Part shown: positions 1 through 6,253 of the stretch, one piece after another | Layout of the letters: every line of letters starts with the position of its first letter | Numbering within the stretch: position 1 is the stretch's first letter | Origin: Methanobacteriota archaeon | GTDB lineage: Archaea > Thermoplasmatota > Poseidoniia > Poseidoniales > Thalassarchaeaceae | Direction of reading: 5' to 3' | Assembly: GCA_002685415.1 (NCBI GenBank) | Contig: NYXO01000001.1 | Span: forward strand, 77,726 to 89,405 | Length of the DNA: 11,680 nucleotides | Notes under the pieces: generated by a model | What the model was told of the DNA's origin: nothing | The model's input: only the letters and a program-made list of their open reading frames with translations | Database searches by the model: none | Program-made: the position numbers and the translations under genes

Positions 1-923
1 GACATCCGCTGGGTTTAGCAGCAGGTTTTGACAAATCAGCTCAAGCACTTGGTGCATGGCCATCTCTTGGCTTTTCTTGGGCAGAATATGGTGGTGTTAC
101 TCGCTATCCTCAGGATGGTAATCCGAAACCAAGAATGTTTAGATCCAATGCTGAAAATGCTTTGATTAACAGGATGGGGTTCAATAATCCAGGAGCTCAA
201 CAGGTACGTGATACACTAACAAAAAGACGTACATCTGGTAAATGGCCCAACATTCCTATTGCAGCAAATATAGGGCGCTCAAAGACTGTTGATAATGAAA
301 GGGCGCCTAATGATTACGCGGAGACTTTCGATCTTCTGTACGATTTTGCAGATATATTCGTCCTCAATGTGTCTTCTCCAAATACCCCAGGTTTACGTGA
401 ATTACAAGAAGATGATCATATCCGTGATGTTGTTAATGCATGCACTTCCGTTAGAGAAAAAAGATTAGGTTCGAAACCAATTCTTCTCAAATTTGCACCT
501 GATTTATCCACTGGCGACTTATTGTCTTGCGCTGGTGCTGCTTTATCCGCAGGCATTGATGGTTTTATTGCTACAAATACCACCATTAGCAGGCCAACAC
601 CAAACAGTACCAGTTCTAGAAGATTTTTTGCCGAACAGGGAGGATTATCAGGGCGGCCGCTTCATGAAAAATCAATCAAAATGATTGGAGATTTGTACGA
701 TAGCGTCGGAGGTAAAGTCCCGATTATTGGTTGTGGAGGCATTGATTCAAGGGATACAGCCTGGACTGCGATTACCAATGGAGCATCGCTTTTGCAATTA
801 TACTCGGCAATGGTTTTCCAAGGTCCATCGGTGGTAAAGAGAGTAACTAATGGATTGAAGTGGAAAATAGAAAATGAAGGTTTTACCGATCTACAAGAAG
901 CTGTTGGTTATTCTAGAGCTTAA
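1..923 (+). CDS. pyrD: Dihydroorotate dehydrogenase (quinone), class 2, 5'-truncated by the window
   Basis: Oxidises dihydroorotate to orotate in de novo pyrimidine synthesis, passing electrons through FMN to membrane quinone. The reading frame is open from base 3, well upstream of the first in-window ATG (135). The part before that ATG encodes conserved FMN-site sequence (PLGLAAGFDKSAQAL, then YGGVTRYPQDGNPKPR), so the real start lies outside the window; roughly 30-50 residues are missing. Class 2 hallmarks follow in order: NVSSPNTPGLRELQ with the catalytic serine (codon 375-377), LLKFAPDL, IATNTTISRP, GGLSGRPL, and the phosphate-binding end IIGCGGIDS...GASLLQLYSAMVFQGP. The serine base, rather than cysteine, is what separates class 2 from class 1 enzymes. 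The gene ends in TAA and is followed after 54 bases by the ccmE-like gene on the same strand. Family assignment is firm; class 2 membership is judged from motifs only. Confidence 0.95.
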   Translation, partial: HPLGLAAGFDKSAQALGAWPSLGFSWAEYGGVTRYPQDGNPKPRMFRSNAENALINRMGFNNPGAQQVRDTLTKRRTSGKWPNIPIAANIGRSKTVDNERAPNDYAETFDLLYDFADIFVLNVSSPNTPGLRELQEDDHIRDVVNACTSVREKRLGSKPILLKFAPDLSTGDLLSCAGAALSAGIDGFIATNTTISRPTPNSTSSRRFFAEQGGLSGRPLHEKSIKMIGDLYDSVGGKVPIIGCGGIDSRDTAWTAITNGASLLQLYSAMVFQGPSVVKRVTNGLKWKIENEGFTDLQEAVGYSRA

Positions 924-977
924 GTGATCCAATCAGTATAGAGTAAGGCTATTCAATACCTTGCTAGACCGATTAAT

Positions 978-1361
978 GTGAATACAACCCGTAGGTCTCG
1001 GCTGTTGTTTGTCGGAGCAGTTATGTTGGGCCTGATTGGCTTGATGTTTTTGTCTGTTGACCCACAGGTTCAATATACGGTTGATGAAGTAATGGAGGCA
1101 CCGGAAGAGTTTGCTAAAGATGATGTGAACGTTAGGGGGATTGTGAAAAATCAATCTATAGACAATTCTTCTTCCACCTTTATTTTACAAGGTTCTGATT
1201 CTCAAATTACAGTATCCTTTGCTATGATCGCTGTTCCAGATGGATTCGAAGAAGGTCGCATGGTAGCCGTTAATGGCTATCTAATTCGAGACGGAGATTT
1301 TTGGAAAATAGATGCTAAGGAGATAACGACGGGATGTCCTTCGAAGTATGAAACTGAGTGA
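978..1361 (+). CDS. ccmE: CcmE-like cytochrome c-type biogenesis heme chaperone (CxxxY type)
   Basis: A 127-residue protein with the CcmE plan: a short basic N-terminus, one membrane anchor (about residues 8-26), then a small beta-rich OB-fold domain outside the membrane. The N-terminal part reads YTVDEVMEAPEEFAKDDVNVRGIV, the usual CcmE start of the OB fold, and EGRMVAVNGYLIRDGDFWKIDAKEI matches the 'G-x-V-x-V-x-G' strand region. In classical CcmE the heme is bound covalently by His in HxxxY. Here the equivalent is CPSKY, with Cys120 and Tyr124, the variant known from some archaea and sulfate reducers. The start is GTG at 978. An ATG at 976 is out of frame and hits a stop at once, and the frame is closed upstream at 939-941. 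It probably shares a transcript with pyrD. No other ccm gene is in the window. The role in heme delivery to cytochromes c is inferred from family. Confidence 0.85.
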   Translation: MNTTRRSRLLFVGAVMLGLIGLMFLSVDPQVQYTVDEVMEAPEEFAKDDVNVRGIVKNQSIDNSSSTFILQGSDSQITVSFAMIAVPDGFEEGRMVAVNGYLIRDGDFWKIDAKEITTGCPSKYETE

Positions 1362-1383
1362 TTTTTACAAAGATTGTAACGCG

Positions 1384-1403
1384 TATTACTGATTTGAGTA
1401 ATA
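1384..1403. repeat. 7-bp inverted repeat upstream of the SRP RNA gene
   Basis: Perfect inverted repeat, TATTACT and AGTAATA, with a 6-nt spacer (gatttg), between the ccmE stop and the SRP RNA. It is followed by a T-rich run (gtttcgttctt), so it could end the pyrD-ccmE transcript. It also overlaps the place where an archaeal TATA box for the SRP RNA is expected (the AT-rich bases around 1398-1407 lie about 25 nt before the presumed RNA start). The structure is seen; either function is a guess. Confidence 0.45.
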
Positions 1404-1427
1404 GTTTCGTTCTTAGGTGAGCGCTGC

Positions 1428-1753
1428 TCGCGTTGATTGGGCTAGGGGGAGCGTTGACGTGTTCTATATTCCACAAATCGTCGAAAATGGTGGCCTGAAG
1501 TCCGAGGGCGGCGAAGACGAGCCGACGATGACCCTGCGGTTGACGTCGATGCCTCGCCCCCAAGAGATCCAGGTTGGCGGAGAACACTTCCGAAGGGAAA
1601 TGTCGACCGTCTCACGCTCGGGAATCAGGTCAGGCGCGGAAGCGAGCAACCCGACCGAGGATGCTGGATGCCTTGGGATTGCGGGGTGGAGGAGATCGTG
1701 GAACTTTCATTGTTGGTAACGTTCGTCCACCGAGGACGTGCCCACTCTGGGTA
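1428..1753 (+). ncRNA. Archaeal signal recognition particle RNA (7S / SRP RNA)
   Basis: RNA scaffold of the signal recognition particle, which targets nascent membrane and secreted proteins to the translocon together with SRP54 and SRP19. The region is strikingly GC-rich against AT-rich neighbours and has no convincing protein. Helix 8 is textbook (1628-1651): GGU / CAGG / CGC, a GGAA tetraloop at 1638-1641, then GCG / AGCA / ACC. Helix 6 (about 1573-1607) ends in UUCC-GAAG-GGAA, a GNAR loop at 1592-1595 for SRP19, which marks archaeal or eukaryotic type. Helix 5 is seen as CCCAAG (1559-1564) with CUUGGG (1672-1677) and AUCCAG (1567-1572) with CUGGAU (1664-1669), continuing outward through CGC/GCG and CGAU/AUCG. 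GGUGG (1489-1493) can pair with CCACC (1727-1731). UGGGC (1438-1442) pairs with GCCCA (1740-1744) to close the Alu end. The identity is firm; both ends are uncertain by about 10-15 nt. Confidence 0.94.
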
Positions 1754-1761
1754 TCTTTTAT
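1739..1761 (+). terminator. Probable SRP RNA terminator: short hairpin plus T-tract
   Basis: CCCA (1741-1744) and TGGG (1748-1751) can form a small hairpin, extendable to 6 pairs including one G-T, directly followed by TCTTTTAT. The T-tract alone would suit archaeal termination. The hairpin competes with the closing helix GCCCA/UGGGC of the SRP RNA, so it could form only during release. The T-tract overlaps the stop codon of the convergent DUF1028 gene. Confidence 0.5.
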
Positions 1762-2612
1762 TGTAGCAATTTGGCTACAAGTTCTTCTGTAATTCCAAAG
1801 AAGCTATTTTGAGAACACCGAATTAGTAATTCTTTCCAACCATCGTGGTCGTTTAGTGCAATACCTAACAACTCCTTTCCTCTCTCAAGTTCTCCCTTAT
1901 TAGCGAGGTTAATGGCGGTCCAAAAAGCGATTTCAGGAAAAGCTTCTGCCTCTGATTGTTCAAGTTCAAATTCATACCCATTATTCGTGAATTCTGAATA
2001 AACTGAACTTACTTTCAATAATCTCCCTAACTCTTTAAGGGGATTAGGATGATCATCCACACTAACATCAACAATTACCTCTTCCCATTCCTTCTCCTTT
2101 GTATGAGAGTCAACAACCAGAATTCTTCCAGATTGCATTCCCCGTATATCGCCACCTGCATTTTGACCAGCGAACATTGCTGAAAGGATTCTTTCAGATA
2201 AATAACCGTCTGAATTTTCAAATGCATCGGACATTGCTTGGGGTACGGAATCGTTCCACATTAGATTAGCTTGGCAGGAGAATCCTTCACCGATAACATG
2301 GCCAGCCGCAGGGATAGTCATCGAGCCAGTGTGTGTAGCAACTTCACCATTAGAATCTAACATAGCCACTTGGCGAATCTCTGGTTCAGGGTCTTCCCCA
2401 AGCCTCTTTACTAAAGCGTCGTATGCCGACACTCCCTCTTCCATTAATTTCAGACCCAATGGGCCATGATCGATTAGTGCCATTGCTTGAGTTACCACTA
2501 CCCCTACCCCGGCCCTCGCCCAGCAAGCATTACCAGAACCATAGAAGTGAGATTGTATGCCAACTCCGTATTGACCTGTTTCGGGGCATTTTGCAATTAT
2601 TGAATATGTCAT
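1758..2612 (-). CDS. DUF1028 family protein (putative Ntn-hydrolase-like)
   Basis: A 284-residue protein whose first 200 residues match the DUF1028 family (Pfam PF06267, from memory). The family text is easy to follow: MTYSIIAKCPETGQYGVGIQS, then ACWARAGVGVVVTQA, HGPLGLKLMEEG, RQVAMLDSNGEVATHTG, GHVIGEGFSCQANLM, and AGGDIRGMQSGRILVV. I recall the family being placed with the Ntn hydrolases, in which case Thr2, exposed after Met removal, is the candidate nucleophile. No reaction is established. Residues about 200-284 form an acidic, helical tail rather than a second recognised domain. There is no signal peptide or membrane segment, so it is probably cytosolic. The ATG start is preceded by GAGGG (2619-2623) with 6 nt spacing, and the EVE gene ends only 10 nt upstream. 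It is therefore last in an exporter-EVE-DUF1028 operon. It is convergent with the SRP RNA. Confidence 0.9.
   Translation of the reverse strand: MTYSIIAKCPETGQYGVGIQSHFYGSGNACWARAGVGVVVTQAMALIDHGPLGLKLMEEGVSAYDALVKRLGEDPEPEIRQVAMLDSNGEVATHTGSMTIPAAGHVIGEGFSCQANLMWNDSVPQAMSDAFENSDGYLSERILSAMFAGQNAGGDIRGMQSGRILVVDSHTKEKEWEEVIVDVSVDDHPNPLKELGRLLKVSSVYSEFTNNGYEFELEQSEAEAFPEIAFWTAINLANKGELERGKELLGIALNDHDGWKELLIRCSQNSFFGITEELVAKLLQ
1761..1780. repeat. 7-bp inverted repeat at the 3' end of the DUF1028 gene
   Basis: Perfect TTGTAGC and GCTACAA arms with a 6-nt spacer (aatttg) lie in the last codons of the minus-strand DUF1028 gene, just beyond the SRP RNA T-tract. The position between two convergent transcription units suggests a bidirectional termination or transcript-stabilising hairpin. 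It encodes protein too (V-A-K-L-L-Q), so part of the symmetry could be chance. Confidence 0.4.
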
Positions 2613-2622
2613 TCATTTCCCT

Positions 2623-3096
2623 CTAAAGCGAATCTGAATCGACTCCGCCCATTTTACAAACAATAGCAAAATGTTCCCCTGACACAGGTTGTACGGACAA
2701 GCGTTGTCCGCGACGTAACAAGGGCATTCCCTCGAGACTTGGGTTGGCTTTTAGGTCGGGCAGGCCTACGACTTCCATTTCGATAATCGGTTCTATATCG
2801 ACCATTATCCATCTAGGATTCTCTGGACTAGCCTTTTCGTCAAAATACTTCGAATTAGGGTCTTGTGCTGTAAAATCCGGATAACCTTCCCTGCACACCT
2901 TTGCTACACCTGCAACGTGTGGGGGTTTGCAATTTGAATGATAAAACAAAACCCAATCTCCAATTTTCATATCATCCCTCATGATATTTCGAGCTTGATA
3001 GTTCCTGACGCCATCCCAATGGGTCGATTTATCTTCAACCAATTGTGACCACGGATAGACATCGAGTTCGCTTTTCATTAACCAATAATTCACCAT
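2623..3096 (-). CDS. EVE domain protein (THYN1-like)
   Basis: A 157-residue stand-alone EVE domain, a PUA-related fold that binds modified bases in DNA or RNA. Nearly the whole family signature is present: YWLMKSELDVYPWSQL (residues 4-19), THWDGVRNYQARNIMRDDM (25-43), GDWVLFYHSNCKPPHVAGVAK (46-66, described by its ends GDWVLF and VAGVAK), SKYFDEKASPENPRWIMVD (82-100), LKANPSLEGMPLLRRGQRLS (115-134) and VQPVSGEHF. The first possible ATG is at 3111, inside the upstream exporter gene, but I prefer the ATG at 3096. It carries a good binding site (GGTGAG, 3100-3105) at 4 nt distance, avoids an 11-nt overlap, and puts the N-terminus where family members begin. The exporter stop is 4 nt away. Cellular role is unknown; EVE proteins have been linked to reading modified cytosines and to phage-defence neighbourhoods, but nothing nearby suggests defence. 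Confidence 0.92.
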   Translation of the reverse strand: MVNYWLMKSELDVYPWSQLVEDKSTHWDGVRNYQARNIMRDDMKIGDWVLFYHSNCKPPHVAGVAKVCREGYPDFTAQDPNSKYFDEKASPENPRWIMVDIEPIIEMEVVGLPDLKANPSLEGMPLLRRGQRLSVQPVSGEHFAIVCKMGGVDSDSL

Positions 3097-3099
3097 ATT

Positions 3100-3105
3100 C
3101 TCACC
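3100..3105 (-). promoter_or_regulatory. Ribosome binding site with embedded stop codon (exporter/EVE junction)
   Basis: On the minus strand GGTGAG lies 4 nt before ATG 3096. Its TGA (3103-3101) is the stop codon of the upstream exporter gene. It matches the archaeal anti-Shine-Dalgarno sequence. This decides the EVE start and implies translational coupling. Confidence 0.7.
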
Positions 3106-6103
3106 ATGCATCTTGACTATCCATAACTAGGGTAGCGTCCATTATATCTCCTTGTTCCCTTGTTAGAGTCCTTCTTAGGCCAGCCGCCTTAGCCATCGTA
3201 CCAGAACCCCCAGTCAAGGAGATATTTGCTTTCACTAGAAGGGAATAAATCGCAGGCAGAAGGATTAGTGCTGAAATTGCAGCCAGAATCAGGAGAATTA
3301 TGATAACGTCAATAAATGGTGCGATAGCTGGAATCGGGATGTAATAAGCACAAAACATACCCGCTATTGTTACAGTAACAGCTTCTGTAAGACTCATTCC
3401 GGTACTTGCACATGCAATTCGAATAGCGTCTACGGAGCCACCTAATTCTTTAACCCGATTAGCGATATGTATGGAAAAGTCAACTCCCACACCAACCAAG
3501 ATGGATCCAATCATCACTGTAACCAATGACAAACTTACACTACCTTGGTCCATTACTAGCCATTGCATGAATACTGTAAATGTTACAGGGAGCGTAGTAA
3601 GGATTGCATAACGGATGTCTCTGAATACCAAACCTAGAGTTAAAACGGTAAACAACAGAGCGTAGAATAACGAATCCCATTGTGAGCCTACGACTAGGTT
3701 GTTGACTTCTATTGTGACCGAGGCTACTCCAATTAGTCTAGTCGAAGTAACCCCTCCTGTAGCAGTGTCCTGCGCAGCATAATTATCTATTTGGGAGACG
3801 GCTCTTTCTGTGCTCTTAACATCCATAAATGGCATATCTATGTAAATCAGACTTTTCTCGTAATCTTCTGAGATGAATAGATTCCTCATTTCTAGTGTAA
3901 GACTATTGTAAAAGACATTAATTAGAAAATTTTGAGATTCTTTGCTACCTGTTGGTTGCTCGTTTAAAATTGCTAGACTCCACCAGAATGAACCATTACC
4001 TGAAACGTTCCTATCGAAAATAATAGCAGATAGTTCTTTGATTTGTTCGGGTACAATTGGGTTATCTTGTATTGGCTCATTAATCGGATCTCCATCCAAA
4101 TCGACTCCAACAGCTATTGCCTTCATCAGGAAAACGATTGACACTGCCGTGGTTTGATTTACTTGATTGCATTTTTCTTCAAGTTCTTCAATTCCTTTCA
4201 AAGCCCTGTATGGGTCATTGATTTTATCACGGTCAGGATTGAATATTTCAGGAGAGGCGGAAACATCTGCGTCTATTAGCAAAAACCCAGGTTGTCCTGC
4301 CTCGAATTCCGTAGAGTAGGTTTTCATCTTGTCTACAGCACCAACTCCTTCTGGAGCCATCTCAAGTAAATCGACGTTTTCTTCGACATTGGGCCTGCTA
4401 ATGCCTGCTGAAATTAACATAGCAATTAAGAATACACTTAGGGTTAGTTTTGACCAATTAATCGGTATACTAACGGCGGAAACGAATGCTTTAGGTGGTG
4501 GGTGAGAAGGTTTCTTTAGATCTAACATCATTGTCAAATTAGGTACCATTATCATCGTCATGACATAGACGACTACAATTCCCATTGCTAGTGAATATCC
4601 GACAGTTTGAATGGGTTTCATCGGGGTTAATGCTAATGATATGAAACCAATAATTGTAGTTATTGCAGATAGTAAAACGGCTCGGCCAGTTGATTCCAGA
4701 GCTTCTGCCATTTTTTCTTTTGGTGTCCCTTTTGATTCGGCATACCGATTAGTTATGTGTAGGCCATAAGAAACACCTAATGCTAGAACAATGGGCCCCA
4801 CAATAATCACCGTCATTGTTACTTCGTAATTTGTCCATCCAATGATACCCATTGTGATAAAAACTGAACAGAGTGTAGGGAGTCCAGAGATGACTAAAAC
4901 TTTGATTCCTTGTACAAATCGTATTCTACCTGTTTGTAACAGATCACAGTGGAATAGGAACAAACCGACTGCAACAAACACTACACCTATGGGGAAAACA
5001 TTCCAAAACAAATTGAATGATTCTTCAGTAACTGCATTAGTAATTGGAACAGGTCCCGTGAGGGTCATGGACAATCCCCTTTGATCCCAATTGTTCTCCT
5101 CGCTCAGCCCAATAATACCCAATTGGGTTTCTTCTATAAATTCGGAAATTGTAATTTCCTCTCCCTTGTCATCGGTTAGACGGTCTGATATACCTATAAT
5201 TACAACAGCTCTATTCCAACCGAATCCTGATTTATTTCCGATTTGTACTTCGTTTTCCCATGTGCCTACATCTCTGACTAGTTTATTGAGAGCATTGGGG
5301 GGCATTTCGTCAAGGATTTGATCTACTCTGGCTTGATCATCTGGTATTGCGTAATTTCCAAAGATGTCTTCGTTATCTGATATAGTCTGATTAACAAAAT
5401 CAGAAAACTCCTGATTGTCTACCGCTTGTGATGCTGCAGAAGCGAACGATTTGGCTACCCTGCCTGCTGAAGAGTTAACCTCTTTGATAACTGAAGATAT
5501 AGAGAGAACGTAGATGACGTTGTCTTCACCAAGGTCATTTTGAACCGGATTAAGTAGATTCTCTAATTTCTCAATCTGTTCTAATGTTGAAACCTCTGTG
5601 ATGTTCCTTCCCGAACCATCCACTGCTTCTCTTTCACCATTTTCATTTTCGACGTAAACGATTTCTGACTCGACATAGATTACCATCACGTTTGTAGTCC
5701 AACCGTCTACAGATTCAACCCTAGTTAGTAATTCAGAAACTTCAGAGCCCTGCGGGAGATATACCTCCAGGTCTCCATTAACATTCATTGATGATTTTCC
5801 TTCAATGGGACAAAAACCATCAGGATTTGATAATGACTTCCTGCAATCTACTAATCCTGATTCCCATGAGAAGAAACCAGTAACTAAAAGACATAGAATC
5901 ACAGTGATTACGGGAAATTTAGTCAAAATATCTGTGAAATTTAGGTCTGATGAAATCCTCCGCATTTGATTTTTCGAACGCCTACCGTAGCTCTCAACTG
6001 AATTTTTATCCAGGTCTAAATTGGAAAAAATCTCCTTCGCCTTACCTGTTGCCTGATTAGTAATCCGAGAGGCGATGTTACCTTCTTTTTCACCCTCTGA
6101 CAA
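3101..6103 (-). CDS. RND superfamily exporter, MMPL/HAE3-like
   Basis: A 1000-residue membrane transporter built from two repeats, each with one membrane helix, a large extracytoplasmic domain, and a five- or six-helix bundle. First anchor at about residues 62-79, extracytoplasmic domain 80-365, helices 366-525; second anchor about 551-567, extracytoplasmic domain 570-805, helices 808-957. The second repeat has the TM10 proton-relay signature GVGVDFSIHIANR, with Asp875; the first repeat has ALGVSYGLHITNR, with Ser445 where the Asp would be. A 55-residue charged N-terminal tail and a 40-residue C-terminal tail are cytosolic. Cys87 and Cys98 in the first outer loop could form a disulfide. Family members (archaeal HAE3, HpnN, MmpL) move lipids or hydrophobic compounds; the substrate here is unknown. 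The start is TTG at 6103, with GGTG a few bases upstream; no better in-frame start is seen before Met47. It is the first gene of the operon with EVE and DUF1028. Confidence 0.9.
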   Translation of the reverse strand: MSEGEKEGNIASRITNQATGKAKEIFSNLDLDKNSVESYGRRSKNQMRRISSDLNFTDILTKFPVITVILCLLVTGFFSWESGLVDCRKSLSNPDGFCPIEGKSSMNVNGDLEVYLPQGSEVSELLTRVESVDGWTTNVMVIYVESEIVYVENENGEREAVDGSGRNITEVSTLEQIEKLENLLNPVQNDLGEDNVIYVLSISSVIKEVNSSAGRVAKSFASAASQAVDNQEFSDFVNQTISDNEDIFGNYAIPDDQARVDQILDEMPPNALNKLVRDVGTWENEVQIGNKSGFGWNRAVVIIGISDRLTDDKGEEITISEFIEETQLGIIGLSEENNWDQRGLSMTLTGPVPITNAVTEESFNLFWNVFPIGVVFVAVGLFLFHCDLLQTGRIRFVQGIKVLVISGLPTLCSVFITMGIIGWTNYEVTMTVIIVGPIVLALGVSYGLHITNRYAESKGTPKEKMAEALESTGRAVLLSAITTIIGFISLALTPMKPIQTVGYSLAMGIVVVYVMTMIMVPNLTMMLDLKKPSHPPPKAFVSAVSIPINWSKLTLSVFLIAMLISAGISRPNVEENVDLLEMAPEGVGAVDKMKTYSTEFEAGQPGFLLIDADVSASPEIFNPDRDKINDPYRALKGIEELEEKCNQVNQTTAVSIVFLMKAIAVGVDLDGDPINEPIQDNPIVPEQIKELSAIIFDRNVSGNGSFWWSLAILNEQPTGSKESQNFLINVFYNSLTLEMRNLFISEDYEKSLIYIDMPFMDVKSTERAVSQIDNYAAQDTATGGVTSTRLIGVASVTIEVNNLVVGSQWDSLFYALLFTVLTLGLVFRDIRYAILTTLPVTFTVFMQWLVMDQGSVSLSLVTVMIGSILVGVGVDFSIHIANRVKELGGSVDAIRIACASTGMSLTEAVTVTIAGMFCAYYIPIPAIAPFIDVIIILLILAAISALILLPAIYSLLVKANISLTGGSGTMAKAAGLRRTLTREQGDIMDATLVMDSQDAW

Positions 6104-6253
6104 GCGCCACCAACTCCCTATTATTAGTATCCTGAGTGACGAGGGTGCTTGAACCCGACGGCCAGTAGTTGATTACAATGCAACATTCACGACAATAACT
6201 TATCATTGGGAACCGTCAATAATGAGTGGTCATAGCGTTGACCATATTTTACG
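6104..6253. promoter_or_regulatory. Divergent promoter region between the RND exporter and valS
   Basis: This 150-bp spacer must hold two start sites. Candidate box A elements seen by eye are ATACTAATAA on the minus strand (6121-6130), 18-27 nt before the exporter TTG, and the AT-rich stretch around 6196-6207 (aacttatcatt) on the plus strand, about 50 nt before valS. Neither is a strong TATA match. It also contains the palindrome listed separately. Confidence 0.4.
6227..6244. promoter_or_regulatory. Operator-like palindrome upstream of valS
   Basis: Perfect inverted repeat TGGTCA-N6-TGACCA ending 9 nt before the valS GTG codon. Half-site length and spacing resemble a site for a dimeric helix-turn-helix regulator; as RNA it would be a 6-bp hairpin with a 6-nt loop in the leader, next to the start codon. 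The symmetry is seen; the regulatory role is inferred. Confidence 0.4.

Noticed and set aside
933..1154. Minus-strand frame opposite ccmE
   Set aside because: It is antisense to a recognisable gene and has no family features.
1428..1753. RNase P RNA as an alternative identity for the GC-rich RNA
   Set aside because: The conserved RNase P core motifs were not found, whereas SRP helices 5, 6 and 8 fit in detail.
1315..1792. Open reading frames of 60-100 codons on both strands between ccmE and the DUF1028 gene
   Set aside because: They lie over the structured SRP RNA, have unusual composition caused by its high GC, lack plausible starts and show no family likeness.
2623..3096. EVE gene as part of a phage-defence island
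   Set aside because: No nuclease, methyltransferase, helicase or other defence gene is nearby; neighbours are housekeeping or transport genes.
3097..3111. ATG 3111 as start of the EVE gene
   Set aside because: It overlaps the exporter gene and lacks the GGTGAG site that precedes ATG 3096.
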